A stretch of 64,000 nucleotides of DNA from Nostoc carneum NIES-2107 (GTDB taxonomy: Bacteria > Cyanobacteriota > Cyanobacteriia > Cyanobacteriales > Nostocaceae): positions 7,806,561 to 7,870,560 of the forward strand of contig AP018180.1 in the NCBI GenBank assembly GCA_002368155.1, in the 5' to 3' direction. Shown here piece after piece: positions 26,662 through 35,008 of this stretch. A program made the translations under genes and the position numbers. A model generated the notes under the pieces. The model ran no database searches and was not told the DNA's origin. It worked only from the letters and a program-made list of their open reading frames with translations. The first letter of the stretch is position 1; every line of letters begins with the position of its first letter.

Positions 26662-27333
26662 CTAGGCAGCAACAGGAGTAGGTTTAGCAAACCTTGCATA
26701 TCGCTCAATATAGAACTCTTTAGAATGAGCGATCGCCTTCACAGATGGACGTTCTTTCAGCGCGTGTTTCCACTGTTTTACACGAGTAAATTCTGCAGGG
26801 ATACCAAAACCACGATATTCTTTCAGCGCAGGCCAGCGTTCAAACCAAGGGAAAAATGTGAAATCAACCAAACTGATAGATTCACCAAACCAATAGGGGC
26901 CATTTTGAGAGAGTTTCCCTAAAGCTTCAGTCTCAATAAATTCTAGATGTTTGTAGAGTTCTTGTTTAGCTTCTTCTTGTTTTTGAGTATCTGTACTGCG
27001 TAAGAGAGTAGAAAAAGCAGGTACTAATCTTGTATTAGCAAAATCAATCCAAATCCGAGCTTGAGCTTTAGCGATTGGATTATTAGGTAAAAGTGGCGGA
27101 TTTGGGAATACCTCATCTAAATACTCATTAATTACCGCAGATTCCCAAACGCGACTTTCACCATGTGTAATTGCAGGTACTTTGCCATAGGGAGAAACAT
27201 TTGTAAAACCTTCTGGCTTATTCTGCAAGTCAATTTCAATTAAATCAAAATCAATGCCTTTTTCTTGCAAAACTAGGCGCGTGCGGTGAGCATAAGGACA
27301 AACAACTGCACTATAAATCTTAATGTCAGCCAT
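26662..27333 (-). CDS. Glutathione S-transferase, omega-like
   Basis: This 223-residue protein has a thioredoxin-fold N-terminus with the catalytic Cys12 in CPYAHRTRL, followed by GKVPAI (cis-Pro) and ESAVINEYL. A helical C-terminal domain follows. The cysteine-type site suggests thiol-transferase, reductive deglutathionylation or dehydroascorbate reductase chemistry rather than conjugation. It lies near a nitroreductase gene (113 bp upstream of its start, same strand). It is not closely similar to the GST at 10139. Confidence 0.85.
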   Translation of the reverse strand: MADIKIYSAVVCPYAHRTRLVLQEKGIDFDLIEIDLQNKPEGFTNVSPYGKVPAITHGESRVWESAVINEYLDEVFPNPPLLPNNPIAKAQARIWIDFANTRLVPAFSTLLRSTDTQKQEEAKQELYKHLEFIETEALGKLSQNGPYWFGESISLVDFTFFPWFERWPALKEYRGFGIPAEFTRVKQWKHALKERPSVKAIAHSKEFYIERYARFAKPTPVAA

Positions 27334-27445
27334 GTTGAAATTCCTCTATGAATATGTTTGATTGCTGGGCATTGTGATAGAGATTTTCTATTTAAAAAAT
27401 CTCAACTTTTTTGGATTAATTATTAATTCAAAATCCAAAATTTTC

Positions 27446-28051
27446 TTAGCCCTTTAATAAGGGTGAAGTATGTCCCCACTGCCCCGTAAACACAAATTCG
27501 GTTAAAGGCTTGCGGGTACGAGGTGCTAATTCGCGATCGCGTAGTCCATCGGGAAGGTTTTGCGGATCGCCAGGATAACCAACTGTCACCACGGTTGCAG
27601 GCTCATAGTCTTCAGGAATCTGGTATGTTTCTCTGGCGATATCTGGATTAAATCCCCCGATTTGATGGGCAAATAAACCCAGAGCAGTCGCCTGAAGAAT
27701 TAGGTTTTCTAACGCCAGTCCTACGTCATGAAATGCGTGTCTGTTTGTCTTCCCATCGTCAGTGCGAATTTTGGCGATCGCCAGGATCAATACGGGAGAA
27801 TTTTTCGCCCATCCTTGATTAAATTCCACCAAGGTACTAAGTAGACGGTTGTATTCTGTTGCATCCTCTTTAGTTGCAACAATAAAACTCCAAGGCTGAT
27901 GATTATAGGAAGAAGGTGCCCAACGTGCTGCTTCTAGCAAAGATAGTAGTTTCTCTGGTTCAACAGCGCGATCGCTAAAAGCTCTAGGACTCCAACGACT
28001 GCGAATGAAGTCATGAACAGGGTATTCCGTAGGAGCAAGTTTCTGCGTCAT
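27446..28051 (-). CDS. Nitroreductase family protein
   Basis: This 201-residue FMN-binding nitroreductase has the N-terminal RSRWSPRAFSDRAVEPE segment and ARWAPSSYNHQPWSF for FMN phosphate binding. The C-terminal GYPGDPQNLPDGLR is typical of the family. These dimeric enzymes reduce nitro groups, quinones or flavins using NAD(P)H. It is the only FMN reductase candidate in the window, so it could supply FMNH2 to the LLM enzymes; there is no direct evidence for that. Confidence 0.85.
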   Translation of the reverse strand: MTQKLAPTEYPVHDFIRSRWSPRAFSDRAVEPEKLLSLLEAARWAPSSYNHQPWSFIVATKEDATEYNRLLSTLVEFNQGWAKNSPVLILAIAKIRTDDGKTNRHAFHDVGLALENLILQATALGLFAHQIGGFNPDIARETYQIPEDYEPATVVTVGYPGDPQNLPDGLRDRELAPRTRKPLTEFVFTGQWGHTSPLLKG

Positions 28052-28130
28052 CTGAGTGAATTTCCTTGGGTGAGAACTGACTAGATTTACATCACCGATT
28101 TATATTTGATTGCTGCTTGCCAAAGGCTTA

Positions 28131-29259
28131 TATAGCAATCCTAAATCATTTGTGAAAAATCACAGTTGTTGATATGGTGAACATTAGAAGTCATTGATAG
28201 GGTGCATGGCAGCACAAATGGAAGAGTTGATAGAGTTCATTCAGGCTACCTCAGACTCCAGAGAACTAAAACGGGCACTGGCAGTACAAATGGTGATGCA
28301 AAACTATAAACATTCAAAGATTGGAAATATTCTCGGAGTGTCTGTTGGTTTTGTAAACAAATGGAAATATATATTTATAGAACAGGGTATAACCGGATTG
28401 AGGCTAAAATACAAAGGGTCAAAAAGTTATCTTGACTCTGCACAAAGACAAGTAGTATTAAACTGGCTTCAACAGAAAAACTATTGGCATTTATCAGAAT
28501 TAAAGGAGTACGTAGAAGATAATTTTGATGTTGTATTTGAGTCAAATCAAAGCTATTACGATCTCTTTAAAGACGCTAATATAAGTTGGAAAAAAACACA
28601 AAAAAAGAATCCTAAAAAAGACGCAGAACTAGTAGCTAAAAAAAAACTAGAAATAACCGCATGGCTGACGGCACATGAGCGTGAGATAGTATCTGGGGAA
28701 CTCATAGTTTTTTTTGAAGATGAATGTCACCTATTATGGGGAGATATTTGTGGTTATATTTGGGGAAATACGAAAGAACGGATTGAAGTTCCAGTGATCA
28801 ATGAACGACAAAGACAAACCTATTTTGGCGCTCTAAATTATTACACACAAGAGTTTCTAATTAAGCCTTGTAAAAAAGGTGATTCTAGCAACGCGATTGC
28901 TTTTGTACAATATTTAATTTCCCAGTATCCAAAAAGCCGTATTGCTTTAATTTGGGATGGAGCTAGTTATCATCGTTCTGCTGAATTTAAAGCTTACTTA
29001 GATAATCTGAATCAAGGATTAAGTGAAGATGAATGGAAAGTTACTTGTATGAGATTTGCACCCAATGACCCAACGCAAAATCCTGTAGAAGACATCTGGT
29101 TGTACGCTAAAAAATTTATTCGAGAGTTTTACCACTTATGTAAATCCTTTTCTCAGGTCAAGAGATTATTTGAACTCGTTACTAATCATCAAGTTTTTAA
29201 TTTTCCCAAAATATTTATGTATGGTTCATTTTTTTCACAACTCATTTAGGATTGCTATA
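28131..29259 (+). mobile_element. IS630-family insertion sequence, complete
   Basis: Terminal inverted repeats TAGCAATCCTAAAT (from 28133) and ATTTAGGATTGCTA (to 29257) continue inwards with TTGTGAAAAA, about 27 bp with few mismatches. A TA dinucleotide is at each end (28131-28132 and 29258-29259), as expected for IS630/Tc1-like target choice. The element is about 1.13 kb and carries a single uninterrupted transposase whose stop codon lies within the right repeat. It separates the nitroreductase from the 29.6-31 kb genes. Confidence 0.9.
28206..29249 (+). CDS. IS630-family transposase
   Basis: This transposase has an N-terminal helix-turn-helix region (QNYKHSKIGNILGVSVGF) and a DDE catalytic domain. 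The first Asp is in FFEDECHLLWGD, the second in LIWDGASYHRS, and the Glu in NPTQNPVEDIWLYAKK. The ATG at 28206 (MAAQMEEL) is preferred; an in-frame TTG at 28194 would add four residues. With no frameshift and intact repeats, it is probably functional. Confidence 0.88.
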   Translation: MAAQMEELIEFIQATSDSRELKRALAVQMVMQNYKHSKIGNILGVSVGFVNKWKYIFIEQGITGLRLKYKGSKSYLDSAQRQVVLNWLQQKNYWHLSELKEYVEDNFDVVFESNQSYYDLFKDANISWKKTQKKNPKKDAELVAKKKLEITAWLTAHEREIVSGELIVFFEDECHLLWGDICGYIWGNTKERIEVPVINERQRQTYFGALNYYTQEFLIKPCKKGDSSNAIAFVQYLISQYPKSRIALIWDGASYHRSAEFKAYLDNLNQGLSEDEWKVTCMRFAPNDPTQNPVEDIWLYAKKFIREFYHLCKSFSQVKRLFELVTNHQVFNFPKIFMYGSFFSQLI

Positions 29260-29416
29260 GCAGTTAAAAAACTTGTTTAGAGAAGAAATACTCAATACTA
29301 CGGCAAGTACGTGTAAAAACCGATTTTTAATTATCCTACTGCATTCATCAGCAGTTAATCAAGTCTCAGGGAATCAAAAACCGAGAAGTTACGGAATATT
29401 GTAATTAATTGCAACT

Positions 29417-29566
29417 ATGAAACATTTATTCAAGAATTTTGATTTGGAGAGCGATCGCTTTTTGCAGGAGATTGTCAAAATGCTCTCAGAAATAGGTGTA
29501 AAAATCAAAGTAGATCAATGCTTTAGGGAACTATTTTCTCCCATCTCTATTATGCGATCGCGCTAA
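29417..29566 (+). CDS. Possible 49-residue small protein
   Basis: An open frame from ATG 29417 to TAA 29566 begins MKHLFKNFDLESDRFLQE and continues as an amphipathic, charged sequence. It contains one HIP1 site. There is no clear Shine-Dalgarno. It occupies the 408-bp stretch between the IS element and the next gene. It may be a true small protein, a remnant cut by past rearrangement, or chance. Confidence 0.2.
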   Translation: MKHLFKNFDLESDRFLQEIVKMLSEIGVKIKVDQCFRELFSPISIMRSR

Positions 29567-29657
29567 TGTTACTGGTGTTTATTCTGGAACTGACACATCA
29601 AAACCTGTATGAACCAGTATGTTTAGCTATGATTCGCATACATAAACGGAAGGTAAT

Positions 29658-29945
29658 ATGGCAAATCCTCTTTCTTCATTGTTGAGAAAGATAATGAAGC
29701 ATAGTCTGCTGCAATCATCAGCAAATCGGGTGATCCTGACGCTCCTGCTTATTTTTGCTATTATCATCGTTTTATTTGTGTACGGTGGTTACCGAAAGAA
29801 CGCTCTCATTACAGCTTGTCAAGAACAAGGTGGTACTCCCGTTTACCGTACACAAGTTCAAGAATTTTTAGACGACGGACGGGGTAGTGGAGGTATTAGC
29901 CAAAAATATCAGGTTTTTGATTATTGTAAATTTGGTTCTAAATAA
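29658..29945 (+). CDS. Small single-pass membrane protein, unknown
   Basis: This 95-residue protein has one strong membrane segment (VILTLLLIFAIIIVLFVYGG, about residues 25-44). An outside domain follows with two cysteines (ACQEQGG and DYCKFGSK) that could form a disulfide. A Shine-Dalgarno-like GGAAGG lies 7 bp before the ATG. I do not recognise the family. It is flanked by the IS element and a methyltransferase-like gene, with AT-rich gaps on both sides. Confidence 0.55.
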   Translation: MANPLSSLLRKIMKHSLLQSSANRVILTLLLIFAIIIVLFVYGGYRKNALITACQEQGGTPVYRTQVQEFLDDGRGSGGISQKYQVFDYCKFGSK

Positions 29946-30276
29946 TCTTCCCGATACTCACACCTGTCTAGGAGAAAAAGTCAATTTCAAGCAAGGAATT
30001 TTCGCTGCATTAACTAACTCAATGCTTGACTAAAAGTGATTTATAGCTTTTATTGAAAAGCTATTTCTTACCGGATTTTCTTACTAAGTCTCCTGACCAA
30101 GATAAATACTCTCACGGAACAGTATTGTCAGCAGACTTGATTTTGCATCTATTTCTGTGATACTGTGCGTTCATTGCAAAATACTGTTAATCGATAGATT
30201 TTTAGTAGTTAATTATTGTACAGCGTGCTCGTCACACTGCAAAGCCACAGTTTGCAAGGAATGGGAATCACCCCTT

Positions 30277-30933
30277 ATGCCCAAAGATTGGTTTGAATGG
30301 CACGATCTCTATAATACGGAACCAAAATTACAACAACGCCTAGAAATCGTGCGGGAATACATCACCTACAGCTTAGATGCGTCTCCAGCAGGAAGAATCC
30401 GTGTAGTTAGTGTTTGCGCTGGTGATGGTAGAGATTTACTTGGAACCTTAGCAAATCACCCCCGCGCTCAAGATGTCTATGCAAGACTGGTGGAATTAAA
30501 CCCCAACTTAGTTGAACGTGGAAAAGCAACTATAGAATCATTGGGTTTGGCAAAGCAAATAGAATTTATCAATGGTGATGCAACTATCTCCGCTAATTAT
30601 GTAGGAGCAGTACCCGCAGATATTGTGATTGTCTGTGGTGTGTTTGGTAATTTAGCTGATGAAGCTGAACTCAAACGCTTGCTAGATAATTTGAGTTTTC
30701 TAAGTAAAAAAGGTGCTTTTGTTCTTTGGACTCGCGGACATTCTAACGGTACTGCTTACTCTGACACTGTGCGGCAAGTTTTACAAGCATCTCAATTTGA
30801 AGAAGTTAAGTTTAAACTCACCGCTACGGGAGACATGGGTGTAGGTATTAATCGTTATATTGGTGAAAATTTACCTGCGCCAAAAGAGCAACAATTATTT
30901 GTATTTTCTGGTGTTCCCCATAAAGCCAGGTAA
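30277..30933 (+). CDS. SAM-dependent methyltransferase-like protein
   Basis: The ATG at 30277 (MPKDWFEWHDLYNTEP) gives 218 residues; an in-frame ATG at 30157 would add 40 residues that look unlike the family. The Rossmann motif is RVVSVCAGDGRDLLGTL, followed by ARLVELNPNLVERGKATIESLGL and FINGDATISANYVGAVPADIVIVCG with separating residues, as in class I methyltransferases. The glycine loop CAGDGRD is typical of a family of uncharacterised bacterial methyltransferases. The substrate is unknown. Confidence 0.7.
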   Translation: MPKDWFEWHDLYNTEPKLQQRLEIVREYITYSLDASPAGRIRVVSVCAGDGRDLLGTLANHPRAQDVYARLVELNPNLVERGKATIESLGLAKQIEFINGDATISANYVGAVPADIVIVCGVFGNLADEAELKRLLDNLSFLSKKGAFVLWTRGHSNGTAYSDTVRQVLQASQFEEVKFKLTATGDMGVGINRYIGENLPAPKEQQLFVFSGVPHKAR

Positions 30934-31114
30934 TTCAAAATAATTACTAATTCGTAATTAAATTGAGGATTAGAGTCCTCAGTTGAAATCACCATTGATA
31001 ACGTAATTACGACTTGTTAATTCTTTTTCCCCTTCACCTTTCTCCTTTCCCCAATCCAATAGGATTGCTCTAATTTTCAAGGTCGTCCGACATATTTTTA
31101 AATAGGTGTCAAAA

Positions 31115-32341
31115 ATGGCTATTCAAGACGCTTTATCTAATTGGGAACAACTCTTAGAAACTGCTCGAAAAAATACCCCAGCGCGACGGGTAAAGAGACC
31201 AGGACAGTCTCCATCTACTGCACCTATCCCCAGCAGTTTGCATAAACTTTCCCCAGACACTCAACCACCAGTTTTGTTATATCGAGATACTAATTCTTGG
31301 TGTCCTTTTTGTGAGAGAGTTTGGTTTGCTTTAGAAGAAAAAGAAATTCCTTTTGAGACAGAGTTTATTGATTTAAGTAATAAGCCAAAATGGTATACTG
31401 ATTTAGTACCGACTACCCTTGTGCCTGGTGCAAAAATTGAAGGCAAGTTAGTCTATGAATCTAAAGATATTCTCTTAGCTTTAGAAGAAAGATTTCCTAC
31501 GCCAGCATTATTTCCAGAAGATGCTGAAGAAAATGCTGTTGCTAGACAATGGGTAGAAGAATCAGAAACGAATGGTTTTAGAGATATTGCTTACAAATTC
31601 CTCAGAGAAAAAGTTACTGATGCTGATGAATTAGCTAAGTTACAAGCAGAATTTGAAGCTAAATTAGATGAACTTGAACAAACTTTAGGTAAATATCCCG
31701 GCCCCTATTTTCTGAGCAGTTTTAGCTTGGTAGACATCCTCTACAGTCCCCATCTCGATCGCTTGGCGGCTAACTTACCAGTTTATCGACAGTATCATAT
31801 CAAAGGTAATCCCCGGTACCCCCGAATCAACGCTTGGTTTGATGCACTCAATCAACGCCCAGCTTATCATCGGGTGAAATCGGATAATATCACCAACAAT
31901 TTACTTTTACGCCGCAGATGGGGTGTAGAACCGATTGGAAATCCTTTACCCTTAGATCCAGCAGAAAGCGAAGCCATCCAGTTTCGTGCAGAAGCAGCGG
32001 AGAGATTGAGCGATAATCGAGAAGCAGCTATTGGTGATATTTTGAGAAACTCAGGCGTACAAGCCTTAGCTGTAGATGGCGATGTTTCTGCAGTTCAAGA
32101 GGTGGTTGATTTTCACCTGAGATTGCTTGCTGATTACCTCATCAACGGTAACGGTGAACCTCTACCAGGTGGACGCACAGGTGGTAAAGATGGTAATACT
32201 ATCGATCCCAAGATAGCTGCAATTGGCGCAATTACACTCGCCTATTTGCGAAATCGCATCTGTGCGCCACGAGATATGAGTGCTGGTGCGGCAACTGCAT
32301 TCCGCGCTGCTGCTGATAAGGTTTTGGCTTCTCTTTATTAA
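31115..32341 (+). CDS. Extended glutathione S-transferase family protein
   Basis: The product is about 408 residues from ATG 31115; a GTG at 31106 would add three. A 45-residue leader precedes a GST N-domain with a CPFC site (C63/C66) in TNSWCPFCERVWFALEEK. A GST C-domain follows to about residue 250 and then a 150-residue extension without recognised motifs (ending MSAGAATAFRAAADKVLASL). Its length is almost twice that of a usual GST. The CPFC motif suggests redox rather than conjugation activity. It lies 57 bp upstream of an SsuA-like binding protein gene, so the two may be linked. Confidence 0.75.
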   Translation: MAIQDALSNWEQLLETARKNTPARRVKRPGQSPSTAPIPSSLHKLSPDTQPPVLLYRDTNSWCPFCERVWFALEEKEIPFETEFIDLSNKPKWYTDLVPTTLVPGAKIEGKLVYESKDILLALEERFPTPALFPEDAEENAVARQWVEESETNGFRDIAYKFLREKVTDADELAKLQAEFEAKLDELEQTLGKYPGPYFLSSFSLVDILYSPHLDRLAANLPVYRQYHIKGNPRYPRINAWFDALNQRPAYHRVKSDNITNNLLLRRRWGVEPIGNPLPLDPAESEAIQFRAEAAERLSDNREAAIGDILRNSGVQALAVDGDVSAVQEVVDFHLRLLADYLINGNGEPLPGGRTGGKDGNTIDPKIAAIGAITLAYLRNRICAPRDMSAGAATAFRAAADKVLASLY

Positions 32342-32359
32342 TTTTCCTCAATTTTCATC

Positions 32360-32383
32360 GGTGACAGGTATCAATCTGTCACC
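32360..32383 (+). promoter_or_regulatory. Hairpin between GST and binding-protein genes
   Basis: Arms GGTGACAG (32360-32367) and CTGTCACC (32376-32383) form an 8-bp perfect stem with an 8-base loop. It starts 18 bp after the GST stop and ends 15 bp before the next ATG. It could be a weak terminator, a processing site or an attenuator. Confidence 0.45.
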
Positions 32384-32398
32384 TTTCCAACTGCAAAT

Positions 32399-33406
32399 AT
32401 GAAAACCCGTCGCTATTTTTTAGTTGCGATCGCCACTTGTGTATTAACCTGGCTTTTAGCCTTGCCTGGCTGTAGTTCGCAAAATACCTCACAAAGTAAC
32501 GTTTCTCCCGTTGCACAACCCTCTCCTAGTTCTTCACAGGTAAAGGTGATTAATATCGGTCACCAAAGCGGTACACCTGGGCTGAATTTGCTGAAGGCGC
32601 AGGGATTATTAGAAAAAAGACTTGCGCCAGAAGGTATTCAAGTTAAATGGATATCTTTCCAAGGAGGGCCTCCGATGATGGAAGCAATGGCTGCTGGTAG
32701 TGTTGATATTGGAAACGTAGGAAATCTACCGCCTGTATTTGCACAAGCTGGTGGTAATCCCATCCTCTATGTGGCGGCGACGGGTTCAAATGCAGGGGCT
32801 CAAGCTATTATTGTCCCTAAAGATTCTCCTATTAAAACCCTTGCCGATTTAAAAGGAAAAAAATTAGCAATTCAAAAAGGGACAGCCCTACAATACTTTG
32901 TACTCAAAGCTTTAGAGAGTGCAAAACTGACGCTAAATGATATTCAACCTGTTTACTTAAAAATTCCCGATAGTACCACAGCGTTTGAAGGTGGTAATGT
33001 CGATGCATTACCTATTGGCGATCCTTATCTCGCTTCTAAAGAATTAAATGGTAGTGTACGCGTGTTAGTTAGAGGTTCCGATGTCGCACCTCAACGCGCT
33101 TTTTACATCGCTACAGAAAATTTTGCCAAAAATCACCCCGATTTAGTCAAAATAGTTTTGGAAGAACAAACCAAAGTAGAAGATTGGGCGAAAGCTAATC
33201 CTACTGAAGTTGCCAAACTTTTGGCAGTAGAAACTAAATATAAACCAGAAGTTTTGGAATATTCTTTAAAAAATCGTCCCTATTTTGGTGTTTTTGAAAT
33301 GAAGGATGAATATATTGCTGAACAACAGCAAGTAGTTGATTTGTTTTACAGTCAAAAGCTAATTCCTAAAACTTTTCAAGTTAAAGATGCTATCTGGAAA
33401 CCTTAG
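32399..33406 (+). CDS. SsuA-like aliphatic sulfonate ABC substrate-binding lipoprotein (1)
   Basis: This 335-residue periplasmic binding protein has a lipoprotein signal peptide with lipobox ALPGC, Cys25 being the lipid anchor. The NMT1/SsuA family core follows: NIGHQSGTPGLNLLKAQG, LADLKGKKLAIQKGTALQYF and VDALPIGDPYLASKELNG. SsuA proteins deliver alkanesulfonates, taurine or sulfate esters to an SsuBC importer. No SsuB or SsuC gene lies in the window. Two other SsuA-type proteins are at 43958 and 52097. Confidence 0.85.
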   Translation: MKTRRYFLVAIATCVLTWLLALPGCSSQNTSQSNVSPVAQPSPSSSQVKVINIGHQSGTPGLNLLKAQGLLEKRLAPEGIQVKWISFQGGPPMMEAMAAGSVDIGNVGNLPPVFAQAGGNPILYVAATGSNAGAQAIIVPKDSPIKTLADLKGKKLAIQKGTALQYFVLKALESAKLTLNDIQPVYLKIPDSTTAFEGGNVDALPIGDPYLASKELNGSVRVLVRGSDVAPQRAFYIATENFAKNHPDLVKIVLEEQTKVEDWAKANPTEVAKLLAVETKYKPEVLEYSLKNRPYFGVFEMKDEYIAEQQQVVDLFYSQKLIPKTFQVKDAIWKP

Positions 33407-33454
33407 TTATCTGATGACAGCTTATCTCTCTAATAAACAAAACCTTACCAATAA

Positions 33455-33889
33455 TTACAAACGTTTACCCATACTAATAACATCATCTATTTTAAATCCT
33501 AAATGCTTGTAAAATTGAATAACATCTATATTTGAATTACGTATTTGTATATTGATTTTTGGACAATTTAGGGACTTCAGTTTAATAGTTGCTTGCTCAA
33601 CCATATACTTACCAATGCCTTGTCGTTGATACTCTGGTGTTACAGCTAAATAGTTGAACCAACCACGATGTCCTTCATACCCTGCCATTATAGTGGCAAT
33701 AACTTCATCTTCAATTAAACCAACAAGAAACAATTCTGGTTGGACTTGCAATTTAAGTTGAATGTCTTGTTTAGGGTCATTCCACGGTACTACTAAATTA
33801 CATCGATACCATAAATTAATTACTTGTTCTTCATCTTGCTCTTGACAGGGGCGCAGCAATAATTTTAGGTTTTGCATTTTATAGTACAA
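33455..33889 (-). CDS. GNAT family N-acetyltransferase (YpeA-like)
   Basis: This 144-residue single-domain GNAT has the block YLAVTPEYQRQGIGKYMVEQ, with the acetyl-CoA loop QRQGIG, and ends FYKHLGFKIDDVISMGKRL. The layout matches the YpeA subgroup. It is divergent from cutA with only 9 bp between start codons (or 21 bp if the second Met, residue 5, is used), so its promoter must lie inside the cutA frame. The substrate is unknown. Confidence 0.8.
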   Translation of the reverse strand: MYYKMQNLKLLLRPCQEQDEEQVINLWYRCNLVVPWNDPKQDIQLKLQVQPELFLVGLIEDEVIATIMAGYEGHRGWFNYLAVTPEYQRQGIGKYMVEQATIKLKSLNCPKINIQIRNSNIDVIQFYKHLGFKIDDVISMGKRL

Positions 33890-33898
33890 TATTTTTCT

Positions 33899-34216
33899 AT
33901 GAAACTATATTACATCACCTTAAATAATACAGATGAAGCTCGTCAGATTGGTCGGGACTTGTTAGAACAGAAACTAGCTGTTTGCGTCAATTGGTTCCCG
34001 ATTACCTGTGCTTATATATGGCAAGGGGAAATTACAGAAGAGCCAGAAGTAGTGCTAATTGTCAAAACTCAAGCAGGTTATCGCCATGAGATTGAAAAAT
34101 TAATTAGCGAGCACATTAGTTACACTAACTTCATGGCGGAGATATCACCTACTAACATTAATGCTAAATTTTTAGCATGGTTGAATGCTGAGGTTCCCAT
34201 AGGTTATTTAGAGTAA
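33899..34216 (+). CDS. cutA: CutA-like divalent cation tolerance protein
   Basis: The start at ATG 33899 gives 105 residues, the usual CutA length. The family blocks LYYITLNNTDEARQIGRDLL, AYIWQGEI and EVVLIVKTQAGYRHEIEKLI are present. CutA forms stable trimers and was linked to copper tolerance in E. coli; its function in cyanobacteria is not settled. The usual Cys-Val-Asn (LAVCVNWFPIT) is kept. It is divergent from the GNAT gene, with its promoter necessarily overlapping that gene. Confidence 0.85.
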   Translation: MKLYYITLNNTDEARQIGRDLLEQKLAVCVNWFPITCAYIWQGEITEEPEVVLIVKTQAGYRHEIEKLISEHISYTNFMAEISPTNINAKFLAWLNAEVPIGYLE

Positions 34217-34279
34217 AGATTGGGGATTATCAGAGGGTAAAGGAGTTAAAAATTCATTCAAAATTCACGCCTTATGCCT

Positions 34280-35008
34280 TTAAAATTTCAGAGCGTCGCT
34301 ATTGATGTAAGCATTTTCATTAAAGAAAGGTACGCAATCACTAACATTAAAAGCTGCTGCTAAATCAACATCTGACTCATAACCTTTAGCAATTAATTCT
34401 TTCCCAGAACTGCATTTTTTTAAGTACGCTGGCAAATGATTTTTCAAAGCATGAAATGTGGTTAAAGCAGTTTCTGCTTCCGGAGATAAGCTACCATCCA
34501 AAAAACTCAGAATTGCTCCAGCACCAATTAAATCTTCAAAAGCTGGTCGCAGTGTCCCATCTTCCCATTTTTCACCTGCAGGAATTACTGCAATTCTTGA
34601 ACCATATTTTTGAGCAAATTTTGCTACTGATTCAGGATTACGCAAGCAGCCAGCTATTGTGGGAGTCTTACCAGTTAGCAATGTTAGGGTTGAACCATTT
34701 GGAGAAGGTATAACTAACTTAGTCCCCGCAGGGATTTTAGTTAAAGATGCAGGGGAAAGTGAATAACCTTCTTTTGACATCCGACCTTTTGATAATTCTG
34801 CTTGTACAGACTTGGCATAATCAATTGCAGAATCATCTCTCCATTGATAGGGATAAATGATTGCGTGATTGTTTGTTGCAATTTCTGTCGAAGTAGAGAA
34901 AGAGAGAACATCGACAATAATAATTACATTACTAATCGGTGCAAGTTGATTAACTCCTTGTACTCCCCACTCACAGCGTAGATCAAATTCTGCTTGGTCA
35001 TAAATCAT
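34280..35008 (-). CDS. comB: 2-phosphosulfolactate phosphatase family (ComB-like)
   Basis: This 242-residue protein matches ComB: VDVLSFSTSTEIATNN near the N-terminus, KLVIPSPNGSTLTLLTG, VIPAGEKWEDGTLRPAFEDLIGA with its catalytic acidic residues, and a C-terminal FNVSDCVPFF. ComB hydrolyses 2-phosphosulfolactate to sulfolactate in archaeal coenzyme M synthesis. Homologues are common in cyanobacteria, which do not make coenzyme M, so its substrate here is open. Its start codon abuts the MFS stop codon (zero-base gap), so it is probably translated with the upstream transporter. It is one of the few sulfonate-metabolism-named genes with a known product class. Confidence 0.85.
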   Translation of the reverse strand: MIYDQAEFDLRCEWGVQGVNQLAPISNVIIIVDVLSFSTSTEIATNNHAIIYPYQWRDDSAIDYAKSVQAELSKGRMSKEGYSLSPASLTKIPAGTKLVIPSPNGSTLTLLTGKTPTIAGCLRNPESVAKFAQKYGSRIAVIPAGEKWEDGTLRPAFEDLIGAGAILSFLDGSLSPEAETALTTFHALKNHLPAYLKKCSSGKELIAKGYESDVDLAAAFNVSDCVPFFNENAYINSDALKF

